Positions 25,685 to 36,033 of a stretch of 64,000 nt of DNA are shown here, in pieces (position 1 is the stretch's first letter; each line of letters begins with the position of its first letter). Source of the DNA: Algoriphagus sp. CAU 1675. Its GTDB lineage: Bacteria; Bacteroidota; Bacteroidia; Cytophagales; Cyclobacteriaceae. The stretch spans positions 434,986 through 498,985 of the forward strand of contig NZ_JARHUI010000001.1 of NCBI RefSeq assembly GCF_029222925.1, read 5' to 3'. Below the pieces are notes generated by a model. That model did not search any database. It worked only from the letters and a program-made list of their open reading frames with translations, and was not told where the DNA came from. Both the position numbers and the translations under genes were made by a program.

Positions 25685-26667
25685 GCAAAATGATAAAAAT
25701 AACCTATCGAGAAGCTTTGAAACAGGCTTTAAGGGAGGCGCTTCAAACGGATGAAAAGGTCTTCTTAATGGGAGAAGATGTGGGGAGGTATGGAGGTGCT
25801 TTTGCGGTAAGTAAGGGGTTTTTGGAGGAGTTCGGTCCAGATCGAATTATGGACGTGCCGCTTTCCGAATCGGGATTTACAGGTGCTGGGATAGGGGCTG
25901 CCCTGGGAGGCATGAAGCCCATAGTAGAAGTGATGACGGTCAATTTCAGCCTTCTCGCCATGGATCAGATAATCAACAATGCTTCCACTCTTTTGCATAT
26001 GTCCGGCGGACAGGTAAATGTGTCGGTAGTGATTCGCATGGGTTGTGGGATTGGGAGTCAGTTGGCTGCTCAGCATTCTCACAGCTGGGAACCTTTTTAT
26101 GCGCATGTTCCAGGATTGATAGTCCTTTCGGTAGGAGTGCATGAAGATGCCAGAGGAATGGTACTGACAGCTTTGAAAAGTCCGGATCCTGTTATTTTGT
26201 TCGAATACACCTCCATGCTCAATATGGAAGGAGAAATTCCTGAGAATTCTGGAGAAGTGGATATTTCCAAAGCGAAAGTAAGAAGATCCGGGAATGACAT
26301 TTCTCTGATCACCTATGGCACAGGAGTCTATAAATGCCTGGAGGCAGCAGCACTTTTGGCTGAAGATGGGATAGATGCAGAAGTGCTTGATTTAAGGGTG
26401 TTGCGGCCAATGGATGAAGAGAGCATATTGGAATCCATTTCAAAAACCCACAGAGCATTAGTGGTGGAGGACGCATGGAGGTCTGTATCCATATCTTCCG
26501 AAGTAAGCGCCAGAATCATGGAAAAGGGGTTTTTCGAATTGGATTTGCCTGTTGAAAGGCTTTGTGGAGTGGAGGTTCCCATGCCTTATCCAAAGCACCT
26601 GGAAACTGCAGCTTTGCCGCAGCCCATGGATATAGCCGATAAAGTCAAAAAAATGCTCCGATCATGA
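25681..26667 (+). CDS. 2-oxoacid dehydrogenase E1 component, beta subunit
   Basis: This 328-residue subunit completes the TPP-binding heterotetramer. [16 protein letters not shown] and the [11 protein letters not shown] segment, with the conserved histidine pair, match pyruvate and acetoin E1 beta. [15 protein letters not shown] begins the C-terminal domain. The start overlaps E1 alpha by four bases, and its stop overlaps the E2 gene by four bases. Confidence 0.92.
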   Translation: MSKMIKITYREALKQALREALQTDEKVFLMGEDVGRYGGAFAVSKGFLEEFGPDRIMDVPLSESGFTGAGIGAALGGMKPIVEVMTVNFSLLAMDQIINNASTLLHMSGGQVNVSVVIRMGCGIGSQLAAQHSHSWEPFYAHVPGLIVLSVGVHEDARGMVLTALKSPDPVILFEYTSMLNMEGEIPENSGEVDISKAKVRRSGNDISLITYGTGVYKCLEAAALLAEDGIDAEVLDLRVLRPMDEESILESISKTHRALVVEDAWRSVSISSEVSARIMEKGFFELDLPVERLCGVEVPMPYPKHLETAALPQPMDIADKVKKMLRS

Positions 26668-27836
26668 TTCGCTTTAAAATGCCAAGTTTGGGTGCCGATA
26701 TGAAGGACGGCACACTTGCCGAATGGAGAAAGCAACCCGGAGACTTTCTTCAAAGAGGAGATATCATTGCAGATGTGGATACCCAAAAGGGCCTGATAGA
26801 AATAGAGGTTTTTTCTGAAGGGACCTTGGAAAAGCTGTTGGTTCAGGAAGGAGAAAAAGTGCCTGTAGGGACTGTTTTGGCATTGATCCGACCAGTTAAA
26901 GGACATGAAAAAGAAGAGGAGGAGCTTCCTGTGACTTCAGTTGATCTCCATCCAATTGAGGAAGCAAAGCCTTCCGAATTACCAAAATCCACTAAGGAGC
27001 GGATTAAAATTTCTCCTCTTGCCAGAAAAATCGCAGAGGAAAATCATGTGGATATTACCCAATTGAAAGGGACTGGTCCAGAAGGAGCGATTGTAAAAGC
27101 AGATATAGAAAAGGCTGTTTCCAAAAAGGGCAAGGAAGAGGCGGAGCCAATAGATTTAAAACCTGTTCCTCCTTCCGTTGAATCGATACGAATGGCTGTG
27201 GCGGCAGCAATGAGTCGGTCAAACCGTGAAATCCCCCACTATTACCTTGAAAAAAGAGTGGATATGTCCAATACATTGGAATGGCTGAGGGAAGCCAATA
27301 AAAACAGACCTGTACAAAAGCGCCTTTTACCCCTTGCTGTCTATATTAAAGCAGTTGCCAAAGCTTTGGATGAAGTTCCTGATCTGAATGCCGTCTGGGA
27401 TAATGGACTGGTTCGTAAAAATGAAATAAATATAGGCTTTGTGGTTTCTCTTCGCTCCGGAGGGATAGTGGTACCCAGTATTCTTCAGGCGGATTCAAAG
27501 ACGGTTGACGAAATCATGGACGCCATCAATGACATCATACCAAGAGCAAGAGCTTTTCGCTTGAGGAGTTCTGAGCTGAGTGAATCTACATTTACCATCA
27601 GCAGTATAGGTGAAGGAGGAGCAGACAAAGTTTACGGGATCATTTACCCACCCCAAGTTGGAATTGCTGGATTTGGTGGGATCAGTGAACAGGCATTCGC
27701 TGTAAATGGGATGTTGGGAATACACCCCGTCATGGACATCACTCTTGCAGGAGATCATCGGGCGACTGATGGTCTGATTGGGAGCAGATTTTTAGGAGCC
27801 CTTACTAAATACCTTCAAAATCCAGAAAACTTATGA
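26664..27836 (+). CDS. dihydrolipoamide acyltransferase (E2)
   Basis: A 390-residue E2 with one lipoyl domain (about 1-77) whose target lysine is K42 in [13 protein letters not shown], a peripheral subunit-binding domain near 112-150 ([14 protein letters not shown]) and a catalytic acyltransferase domain. H365 and D369 in DHRATDG are the active site. Usual bacterial pyruvate E2 lipoyl motifs read ETDKA; here DTQK departs from it. The E3 gene is not in the operon. The stop overlaps the ACP start by four bases. Confidence 0.92.
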   Translation: MIRFKMPSLGADMKDGTLAEWRKQPGDFLQRGDIIADVDTQKGLIEIEVFSEGTLEKLLVQEGEKVPVGTVLALIRPVKGHEKEEEELPVTSVDLHPIEEAKPSELPKSTKERIKISPLARKIAEENHVDITQLKGTGPEGAIVKADIEKAVSKKGKEEAEPIDLKPVPPSVESIRMAVAAAMSRSNREIPHYYLEKRVDMSNTLEWLREANKNRPVQKRLLPLAVYIKAVAKALDEVPDLNAVWDNGLVRKNEINIGFVVSLRSGGIVVPSILQADSKTVDEIMDAINDIIPRARAFRLRSSELSESTFTISSIGEGGADKVYGIIYPPQVGIAGFGGISEQAFAVNGMLGIHPVMDITLAGDHRATDGLIGSRFLGALTKYLQNPENL

Positions 27837-28078
27837 ATCAAGAGGAACTTAAGAATACAGTTTTTCAATTGCTAAAAAATATCGCACCAGAAACGGAGCC
27901 AAGCCAACTCATGCCAGATGAAAGTATCCGGGAAGCTCTCAACATAGACTCCTATGACGCCCTTCAGTTTATCGTGGCATTGTGTGAAAAACTGGATATC
28001 GATATTCCGGAGGAAGATTATGGAAAAACCAGAAGCTTGAAATCCCTGCTAGAGTATCTTTCTAGCAAGGTTGGTTGA
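27833..28078 (+). CDS. acyl carrier protein-like protein
   Basis: An acidic 81-residue protein with the four-helix ACP pattern. S40 in LNIDSYDAL is the phosphopantetheine attachment site; the usual motif is DSL, here DSY. The gene starts within the E2 stop (ATGA), so it is translationally coupled to an E2. No fatty-acid or polyketide gene is nearby, so its partner is presumably this operon. It ends eight bases before a converging gene. Confidence 0.88.
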   Translation: MNQEELKNTVFQLLKNIAPETEPSQLMPDESIREALNIDSYDALQFIVALCEKLDIDIPEEDYGKTRSLKSLLEYLSSKVG

Positions 28079-28085
28079 TGTACTT

Positions 28086-29039
28086 TCAAAATGGCAATTT
28101 TGACAAATCCACATTTCCTCCTGAAAGAATAATGCCTACCCTTTTCCCGGCAAACTGTTCTTTTCTTGCCAAAAGAGCTGCCAAAGGAACAGCGCTGGAA
28201 GGTTCGATTACGATTTTCATTCGTTCATAGACCAAACGCATGGCTTCTACAATTTGGTCTTCGGTGGCGATAAGGATATCATCTACATAATGCTGGATCA
28301 ATTCAAAGTTCAAGTTGCCAAGGGATGTAAGTAGCCCGTCAGCTATGGTTTTGGGATTGGTTTGGGGAATAATATGTCCTGCGTGAAAAGATTTATAGGC
28401 ATCATCGGCACCTGCAGGTTCTGCTCCAATCACTATAAGTTCAGAATCCCAATAATGGGCTAGCAGGGCAGTTCCCCCAAGTAAACCTCCCCCTCCCACC
28501 GGAGCCATCAGAATATCTAGATTTGGCTGGTCTTCCAGAAATTCCAGGGCACAAGTTGCCTGGCCTTCGATGACATCCAAATAATCATAGGGAGGGATAA
28601 AGGTGGCCCCTGTTTTTTTGACAACTTCTTCCAGGGTGGTTTCCCGGGATTTGAGGTTGGGTTCACACTCTATGATTTCACCCCCATAGCCCTTGACGGC
28701 TTTCTTCTTGATTTCGGGCGCATTTGAAGGCATCACGATATAGGACGGTATTCCCAATACGGAGGCAGCTCTTGCCAATGCTGCTGCATGATTCCCACTG
28801 CTGTGAGTGGCTACACCTTTGACCTTGTCCTCATCGGGCAATTTCATTACCGCATTTGCTGCACCTCTTGCCTTGAAAGCTCCTACCTTCTGAAAATTTT
28901 CACATTTGAACCAAATTTCACAACCGGCGATCCCATTAATGGCTGAGGAGGTCATTATCGGAGTTCGATTGATGAACGGCTTGATTCTTATCAAGGCAAA
29001 GCGGATATCGTTCAGCGTAGGAAAATGCGGCATATTCAT
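28086..29039 (-). CDS. PLP-dependent threonine/serine dehydratase family protein
   Basis: The 317-residue fold-type II PLP enzyme has the Schiff-base lysine K56 in GAFKARGA, the asparagine-loop SSGNHAAALA and the phosphate-binding GGGGLLGG. There is no C-terminal ACT regulatory domain, so it resembles catabolic threonine dehydratase, serine racemase or threo-3-hydroxyaspartate dehydratase. ATG at 29039 or 29033 is possible. It converges on the ACP gene eight bases away. Confidence 0.87.
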   Translation of the reverse strand: MNMPHFPTLNDIRFALIRIKPFINRTPIMTSSAINGIAGCEIWFKCENFQKVGAFKARGAANAVMKLPDEDKVKGVATHSSGNHAAALARAASVLGIPSYIVMPSNAPEIKKKAVKGYGGEIIECEPNLKSRETTLEEVVKKTGATFIPPYDYLDVIEGQATCALEFLEDQPNLDILMAPVGGGGLLGGTALLAHYWDSELIVIGAEPAGADDAYKSFHAGHIIPQTNPKTIADGLLTSLGNLNFELIQHYVDDILIATEDQIVEAMRLVYERMKIVIEPSSAVPLAALLARKEQFAGKRVGIILSGGNVDLSKLPF

Positions 29040-29136
29040 AAGGTGAAAATTAGGTACTGAGAATTAAAAATACAGCCCCTGGACGAATAAAATTTCCCTC
29101 ACTTTTTCAATAGACCAAAAAAAGCTTTCTTCGGGA

Positions 29137-29811
29137 ATGGATTGGTTAGATTTGGATGTTTTTCCCATCATGGGAAAAAAGCTGGATAAGAATAATACCC
29201 TTGAGCTGGATTTCTCTCCTTCAAACAAGGCCTTGGAATCTGTGGACTTAGGGAATACACAAGTCTTTGATTGCTTTGTATTTGAGCAACTGGCAAATGC
29301 CGGAAAGGAATTCGGAATAGGTGGTTACCTTGAAAAAAGAGCGATTTACAGTAGGTCTGCCGTTTTTGCGACAGCTGAGGAGGATTTTCGGAATATCCAT
29401 TTGGGCGTTGATATCTGGACCAAAGCAGGGAGTCCGGTTTATGTCCCTTTAGATGGGAAAATCCACAGTTTTCAGGATAATTTAGGGTTTGGAAATTATG
29501 GTCCAACCATCATCTTGGAGCATGAAGTGAAAGGACAAAAGCTTTTCTCTCTTTATGGACATTTGCAAAAATCTGACTTAGTCAGCCTCCATGTGGGGAA
29601 GGAGTTGAAAGCAGGGGAGGTATTTTGTCATGTCGGACCTTTTCCTGAGAACGGGGATTGGCCCCCTCATTTGCATTTTCAATTGATGCTGGACATGAAC
29701 GGTAATTTTGGGGATTTCCCCGGAGTAGCTTCCGAAAGAGATCTGGAAAAGTTCAAGGCACTCTGCCCCGATCCGAATGTCTTCCTGAAATTCGACTCAA
29801 CTGTTAGCTAA
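29137..29811 (+). CDS. M23-type metallopeptidase domain protein
   Basis: The C-terminal half is a LytM/M23 domain: H88 and D92 in HLGVDIW, and H178 with H180 in PHLHFQ bind zinc. The first 80 residues do not match a signal peptide or a known domain, so export is not evident. Family members cut peptidoglycan cross-links. The 224 residues are on the short side. Its last 15 bases overlap the end of coaX on the other strand. Confidence 0.85.
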   Translation: MDWLDLDVFPIMGKKLDKNNTLELDFSPSNKALESVDLGNTQVFDCFVFEQLANAGKEFGIGGYLEKRAIYSRSAVFATAEEDFRNIHLGVDIWTKAGSPVYVPLDGKIHSFQDNLGFGNYGPTIILEHEVKGQKLFSLYGHLQKSDLVSLHVGKELKAGEVFCHVGPFPENGDWPPHLHFQLMLDMNGNFGDFPGVASERDLEKFKALCPDPNVFLKFDSTVS

Positions 29812-30567
29812 AGTGATCAGGCGAAGTCCCTCAAGTGTGAGATTTTTATCGACTTCATCAAACTCTTTCTCTAAAGTGGTCAAAATTGCGGATAATCCTC
29901 CGGTAGCAACAATTCGGAAATTCAGGTTGGCTTCCTTTTCAATAATTTCAATCATACCCTTTACCAGCCCGGTATACCCATACAATAGGCCTGCTTGAAT
30001 GGCATGCGAAGTGTTTTTTCCGATAGCTGATTCAGGAAGTTTGAGTTCCACTTCAGGGAGTTTGGCGGTATTCATAAACAAGGCCTTAATGGCAGTTTTT
30101 AGTCCGGGGACAATATTTACTCCCAAAATCTTTCCCCGATCATCCACAACAGTAAAGGTCAAGGCTGTTCCGAAATCCACAATAATTACTGCGTTTTGGT
30201 AACGGGAAAAAGCCGCCATCACATTACAGACCAAGTCAGTTCCAATTTCATTGGGCCGGGTTGGCTTGATGGGGAGTTTCGCGTAACTCTTCGGGGAAAT
30301 TATATACGGGGTAATGCCGAAGTAATTTTCGCAAAACTGATTGATCAATGAATTGATTTCAGGAACGACTGAGCTGAAACCTATGACTTTGATTTCTGAT
30401 GGTTGGATACCATGCTCCAAAAAATAAAGAGGGACCTTTTTCCCAAGTTGGGAAATCAGCTTGGGCGTTTTGGTTTCCAGACGGAACTGATTCGTCCATT
30501 TGTTGCTTTTTTCGTCAAAAAGCGCAAAAACCACATTGGAATTACCGGCATCAATAGCTAAAAACAT
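29797..30567 (-). CDS. coaX: type III pantothenate kinase
   Basis: This 256-residue enzyme phosphorylates pantothenate in the first step of CoA synthesis. MFLAIDAGNSN is the nucleotide-binding motif; DFGTALTFT and the VPGLKTA segment complete the ASKHA fold. It uses ATP without feedback by CoA. It is divergent from the GNAT gene and overlaps the peptidase gene at the 3' end. PanC and PanD, other steps of the same pathway, lie at 40.8-42.0 kb. Confidence 0.95.
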   Translation of the reverse strand: MFLAIDAGNSNVVFALFDEKSNKWTNQFRLETKTPKLISQLGKKVPLYFLEHGIQPSEIKVIGFSSVVPEINSLINQFCENYFGITPYIISPKSYAKLPIKPTRPNEIGTDLVCNVMAAFSRYQNAVIIVDFGTALTFTVVDDRGKILGVNIVPGLKTAIKALFMNTAKLPEVELKLPESAIGKNTSHAIQAGLLYGYTGLVKGMIEIIEKEANLNFRIVATGGLSAILTTLEKEFDEVDKNLTLEGLRLITLANS

Positions 30568-30642
30568 GTGTTTATCAGGTTTTGACTAATTTAGGCTTTC
30601 CGTAAAGGAAAAACCAAATTAACCCCTTGACATAATCGTAAT

Positions 30643-31122
30643 ATGTATTCACTCAGAGAAGGAAAAATAGAAGATCTACCCCGTGCACTCGAATTGATTA
30701 AAGAATTGGCCTTGTATGAAAAGGCTCCAGAGCAGGTTACCAACACGGTGGAAATGATGAAAGTTGATGGTTTTGGGCCTCATCCGGTTTATGGGTTTTT
30801 TGTCTGTGAAAAAGAAAGTAATGGAGACATCATTGGGATTGCGATCTATTACTATCGATACAGCACTTGGAAAGGAAAAAGACTGTATTTGGAGGATATT
30901 GTTGTGACTGAATCAGAAAGGGGAAATGGAGCCGGTAAGATGCTTTTTGACCGTGTAATGGAAAAATCCCTGGAAGCCAATTGTACAGGTATGATGTGGC
31001 AAGTGCTGGACTGGAATGAGCCTGCGATTAATTTCTACAAAAAATATGGAGCCGATCTTGAGGCAGGATGGCTGAATGCCCACCTGCAGGATTATGAGAT
31101 CAAAAAATTGCTAAATAAGTAA
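30643..31122 (+). CDS. GNAT family N-acetyltransferase
   Basis: A 159-residue single GNAT domain. The acetyl-CoA loop is ERGNGAGKML; LYLEDIVVTESERG and NWNEPAINFYKKYGA-like segments resemble the spermidine/diamine acetyltransferase branch. The actual substrate is unknown. It is monocistronic and ends at a two-way hairpin. Confidence 0.9.
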   Translation: MYSLREGKIEDLPRALELIKELALYEKAPEQVTNTVEMMKVDGFGPHPVYGFFVCEKESNGDIIGIAIYYYRYSTWKGKRLYLEDIVVTESERGNGAGKMLFDRVMEKSLEANCTGMMWQVLDWNEPAINFYKKYGADLEAGWLNAHLQDYEIKKLLNK

Positions 31123-31126
31123 AAGA

Positions 31127-31153
31127 AAACCCGGCCAATTGGCCGGGTTTTTA
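31127..31153. terminator. bidirectional terminator between GNAT gene and guaB
   Basis: AAACCCGGCC, AATT and GGCCGGGTTT form a perfect palindrome between converging ends, with A and T runs on the flanks. Confidence 0.85.
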
Positions 31154-31156
31154 TGT

Positions 31157-32659
<1,503 letters not shown>

Positions 32660-32671
32660 CTATTTGCCCGT

Positions 32672-32679
32672 CAAAGTTA
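32672..32679 (-). promoter_or_regulatory. candidate -7 element for guaB
   Basis: The minus strand has TAACTTTG, an exact TAnnTTTG match, about 36 bases before the guaB ATG. No convincing -33 TTG lies 19-21 bases upstream. Confidence 0.45.
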
Positions 32680-32803
32680 CAAACAAAATTCATTGAAATT
32701 ATAAGAGTTTAAAAAATAGTATTGAAATCTTCGATTTTTCCTTCTGATTTTGGAATAAGATTCTAAAAACCATAATTCTCTAAAAAGCTACGGGCAGGGT
32801 GTT

Positions 32804-33736
32804 TTAGTATTCCGGAAGGATCAACTCATAGGTTTTTCCTCTTCTTACATTGAGGTTTTTGTCTCTTAGCCAAGGGTTGTAGAGTTTAAGGTCTTTGTAG
32901 GATGAGCCATGACTTTTTGCCCATTCAGCTAAATTTTTGATATCAGCATTGACCTGAATGGTTTTTAGAGGAGGGGTTTGATAATAATCTGATTCTCTCA
33001 ATGAAAAGCCGAAGTTCTGTGGGTTTTCAAATATCACCTTGAAGGCTAGGATGCGGAACATGTAGCGGCTGGTTTCCTCATTGAGAAGGAGGTGGTAGTA
33101 ATCATCCTGCAACTGTTCCTGCTGTCTTCTTGAAAATCCATTTTGACCCATATTGTAACTTGCAGCTACAGCTGTCCAATTCCCGAATTTTTCGTGGGCC
33201 TTTTTCAGGTATTTTGTTGCAGCAACCGTTGATTTTTGGAAATGGTATCGCTCGTCCACATCCCGGTTGATTTCAAGTCCATATTCTTTTCCTGTAGATT
33301 CCATAAACTGCCAAAAACCCTTTGCTCCAGCAGGGGAAGCTACATTCATCAAACCGGATTCGGCTATTGCCAAGTATTTTAAATCTTCAGGAACCTCGTT
33401 TTGGCGAAGAATCTCTTCGATTTCCTCTAGGTATTTTCCTGAGCGTTTCATTAGCAAAATCATATTCGACTGCCAATATGCATTCACATAGATTTCCCTT
33501 TCCAAGCGCTCAAAAACGTCTTGTATTTCCAGAGGCACTTTTTCTCCAGCAAAAGTCAAATCTTTTGGGATTTCAAAAATCCGGATGGAATCCAAGGGAC
33601 TCATGGGTTGGTTCGATACGGAAGGGGAAAAGGGTATAGCCTGAGGGGATTGAGATGGTTTGAACCATAAAAATCCGATCAATACCAAACAAAGGACGGT
33701 AAGAGAAAAGTGAATTACAGGCTGGAATTTTTTCAT
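32804..33736 (-). CDS. MltD-like lytic transglycosylase
   Basis: The 310-residue protein has an N-terminal membrane or signal segment (about 9-25) and an SLT domain with the catalytic glutamate E126 in AIAESGL, plus GAKGFWQFM and ASYNMG. The C-terminal 55 residues fit a LysM-like carbohydrate-binding tail. It cuts peptidoglycan glycan strands in the periplasm. The start overlaps the LOG gene stop by one base (TGATG), so the two are co-expressed. Confidence 0.9.
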   Translation of the reverse strand: MKKFQPVIHFSLTVLCLVLIGFLWFKPSQSPQAIPFSPSVSNQPMSPLDSIRIFEIPKDLTFAGEKVPLEIQDVFERLEREIYVNAYWQSNMILLMKRSGKYLEEIEEILRQNEVPEDLKYLAIAESGLMNVASPAGAKGFWQFMESTGKEYGLEINRDVDERYHFQKSTVAATKYLKKAHEKFGNWTAVAASYNMGQNGFSRRQQEQLQDDYYHLLLNEETSRYMFRILAFKVIFENPQNFGFSLRESDYYQTPPLKTIQVNADIKNLAEWAKSHGSSYKDLKLYNPWLRDKNLNVRRGKTYELILPEY

Positions 33737-34458
33737 CAGAAATTAGGACTAAGTAGGTATTTGGTGTAGAAGTCATCTATTACTTTGACTGCTTCCGTGG
33801 CATTGTCCACCAATGCAAAAAGCTCAAGATCTTCTTCCTTTATGTATTGATGTTCGAGGAGGGTCTTTTTAATCCACTCCACCATTCCTCCCCAGTAGGA
33901 CTTTCCTACCAAAACAATTGGGAATCGGCCGATTTTATTGGTTTGGATCAAGGTAAGTGCCTCGAATAGTTCGTCCATTGTACCAAATCCTCCGGGTAAA
34001 ACCACGAAGCCTTGGGAATACCGGACAAACATCACCTTTCGAACGAAGAAGTAATCGAATGAGATTAGTTTGTCCCGATCAATATAAATATTGTGGTATT
34101 GCTCAAAAGGGAGTTCGATATTTAAGCCTACGGATTTTCCTCCTTCGGAATGAGCTCCTTTGTTACCCGCTTCCATGATACCCGGACCACCGCCCGTGAT
34201 CACCCCATATCCGTGCCGGACGAGTTTGGCCGCGATTTCTTCGGCGGTTTTGTAATGTTCATGATCTCGGGAAGTCCTGGCTGACCCGAAGATTGTAACG
34301 CATGGGCCGATTTTGGCGAGCTTTTCAAAACCTTCCACAAACTCAGCCATAATTTTGAAAATTGCCCAGGAATCTGAACTTTTAATTTCAGACCAATCTC
34401 TTTCTTTGAATGCTTTACGGATTTTTTCCTCTTCCTTGTTTTTTACTTTCTCACTCAT
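33736..34458 (-). CDS. LOG family protein (TIGR00730)
   Basis: A 240-residue Rossmann-fold protein with GGGPGIMEAGNKGA and the catalytic PGGFGTMDE motif. Family members hydrolyse the N-glycosidic bond of nucleotide monophosphates, releasing ribose 5-phosphate; some act on cytokinin nucleotides. The physiological substrate here is unknown. The gene is translationally linked to the lytic transglycosylase by a one-base overlap, an unexplained pairing. Confidence 0.9.
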   Translation of the reverse strand: MSEKVKNKEEEKIRKAFKERDWSEIKSSDSWAIFKIMAEFVEGFEKLAKIGPCVTIFGSARTSRDHEHYKTAEEIAAKLVRHGYGVITGGGPGIMEAGNKGAHSEGGKSVGLNIELPFEQYHNIYIDRDKLISFDYFFVRKVMFVRYSQGFVVLPGGFGTMDELFEALTLIQTNKIGRFPIVLVGKSYWGGMVEWIKKTLLEHQYIKEEDLELFALVDNATEAVKVIDDFYTKYLLSPNF

Positions 34459-34603
34459 TTTTCAGGGTATTTGTTTAAAGAAAACGATCGTTGGCCAGAA
34501 TCGGTCCGATAATTTGGCAGTATTAAAAATAGATCGATTTAACCTATTGATAATCAAAGTAAAAAAATCTTTTTAGAAATGAATCAACGAGCGGCTCCTC
34601 AAT

Positions 34604-34611
34604 TAAATTTG
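34604..34611 (+). promoter_or_regulatory. candidate -7 element for the YkgJ-family gene
   Basis: TAAATTTG matches TAnnTTTG, 20 bases before the ATG at 34632. No -33 TTG is clear. Confidence 0.4.
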
Positions 34612-34631
34612 CGAATTATTTGACATAAGAG

Positions 34632-35231
34632 ATGAATCTCGCAAAAAAATCTCAGGCCGTTTTGGACTTGTTTGGGACCCTTGAGTCAGAGGCAAAAAAA
34701 TATGTTTCTGAAGGAGGCTTAAGCTGTATCAATGGTTGTGGGTTTTGCTGCTCTAATCCCAAAATTTCTGCATCCCCGCTGGAGTTTTTACCCTTGGCCT
34801 TTGATCTGTATGAAAAGGGCCTTGCAGAAGCGAGCATCAGGATTTTGGAGGCAAATCCAGAACCTTCCAATTGCATCCTTTACCGTCCTCAATCTGAAGA
34901 CGGCAAAAAAGGCTTTTGTAGCAATTATAGGAATAGGGGGATGATCTGCCGTGTATTTGGTACTTCTGCCAGAAGGAACAAATTCGGTAGAAAAGAACTC
35001 ATCACCTGTAAGGTTTTAAAAGAAGAGAAAAGTGGGGAATTTATGGTCGCCAGTGAGCGGATTAATGAGGGTTTGGATATTCCCATGGCCGTATCCTATT
35101 ACACCCAACTCAGGGAAATTGATGAATCCCTTTGTGATGAATATGTGATCAATGAAGCCATCCGAAGAGCTTTGGAACTGGTGCTTAGGTTTAAGTTTTA
35201 TGAAGAAGGGGAGATGAACCCTGAAACCTGA
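34632..35231 (+). CDS. YkgJ family cysteine cluster protein
   Basis: The 199-residue protein has a cysteine cluster C32, C36, C39, C40 (CINGCGFCC) and further cysteines in the middle (NCILYRP, GFCSNY and GMICRVFG). The pattern fits the YkgJ/CxxCxxCC family, proposed to bind zinc or an Fe-S cluster. Function is not established. The gene leads into the holin-like operon 63 bases downstream. Confidence 0.85.
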   Translation: MNLAKKSQAVLDLFGTLESEAKKYVSEGGLSCINGCGFCCSNPKISASPLEFLPLAFDLYEKGLAEASIRILEANPEPSNCILYRPQSEDGKKGFCSNYRNRGMICRVFGTSARRNKFGRKELITCKVLKEEKSGEFMVASERINEGLDIPMAVSYYTQLREIDESLCDEYVINEAIRRALELVLRFKFYEEGEMNPET

Positions 35232-35294
35232 TTTTTTTGGTGCTGGCATTTCGAGTATATTAGTATTCGTTTCAAACAGCAATCAATTTCTTAT

Positions 35295-35666
35295 ATGCTC
35301 AATGTTGGGGAAATCGTACAGACCGTAAAAAGTCTGATAGAAACCAGAATAGACCTGGTTAAAAATGAAATCCAGGATCAAATGCTTGGGATTGTATCCC
35401 GTGTAGTTTTGCTTATGGCCATGGGGGTTTTGTTTTTGTTGGCTTTTTTGTTCTTTAGTCTTGCACTTGCATTTTTATTAAGCACGTATTTTGGGTCTCC
35501 TTTTATGGGCTTTTTAATTGTAGGGTTTCTTTACATAGTATTTCTTTTGATCTTATACCTTTTCAGGGATTCCTTGAGTATTCAAAACAAGGTTCAGGTA
35601 GGAATGAAGAGTTTTATTTTTAGAAAATCTGAAGAAAAGAAAGAAGACGATGAGCAAGGAGCTTGA
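35295..35666 (+). CDS. phage holin superfamily III-like membrane protein
   Basis: A 123-residue protein with an amphipathic N-terminal helix and two strong hydrophobic helices at about 37-63 and 66-90. It belongs to the 'phage holin family protein' (Actinobacteriophage_holin superfamily III) which is common in Bacteroidota genomes and does not imply a phage here. The next gene starts inside its last 17 bases. Confidence 0.8.
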   Translation: MLNVGEIVQTVKSLIETRIDLVKNEIQDQMLGIVSRVVLLMAMGVLFLLAFLFFSLALAFLLSTYFGSPFMGFLIVGFLYIVFLLILYLFRDSLSIQNKVQVGMKSFIFRKSEEKKEDDEQGA

Positions 35667-36033
35667 GAATAAAGCGCAGGAGTTGGAACAAACGCTCCAG
35701 AAGCAGCTCGAATTACTGAAAAAAGATTCCGAAGATTGGGTAAAGGTTGGCGGCGCAATATTGGCTGGAGGCTTACTTGCCTACTCTGTCGTGAAACTCT
35801 CCAAAAAACGAAAAGACAAAAAAACCGACAAAGCATTGGAGGTTTTGGAGAGGGAGGGTTTACTCGATAAGGAATTGGAAGAAAAAATCACTCAGCCAAA
35901 AAGATCCTCATTTTGGCCCAGTTTAGGTCAGCGTCTCCTGATTTTGGGGATTGCATTAGCTAAAGAGAAATACTTAAAAAATCTGCTGGAGCCAACTTCT
36001 GAAGATGATCAAAGCCCAAGAAAAGGTCGCTAA
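35650..36033 (+). CDS. single-helix coiled-coil protein, unknown function
   Basis: The 127-residue protein has an N-terminal coiled coil (MSKELENKAQELEQTLQKQL), one membrane helix near 32-49, a basic middle and a second hydrophobic segment at about 95-107. It overlaps the holin-like gene by 17 bases and the GGGP synthase gene by 29 bases. I do not recognise a family. It is probably an envelope protein working with its neighbour. Confidence 0.75.
   Translation: MSKELENKAQELEQTLQKQLELLKKDSEDWVKVGGAILAGGLLAYSVVKLSKKRKDKKTDKALEVLEREGLLDKELEEKITQPKRSSFWPSLGQRLLILGIALAKEKYLKNLLEPTSEDDQSPRKGR

Noticed and set aside
35295..35666. Possible prophage because of a holin-like protein
   Set aside because: The family is a common envelope protein in Bacteroidota; no integrase, terminase, capsid or tail gene is present.
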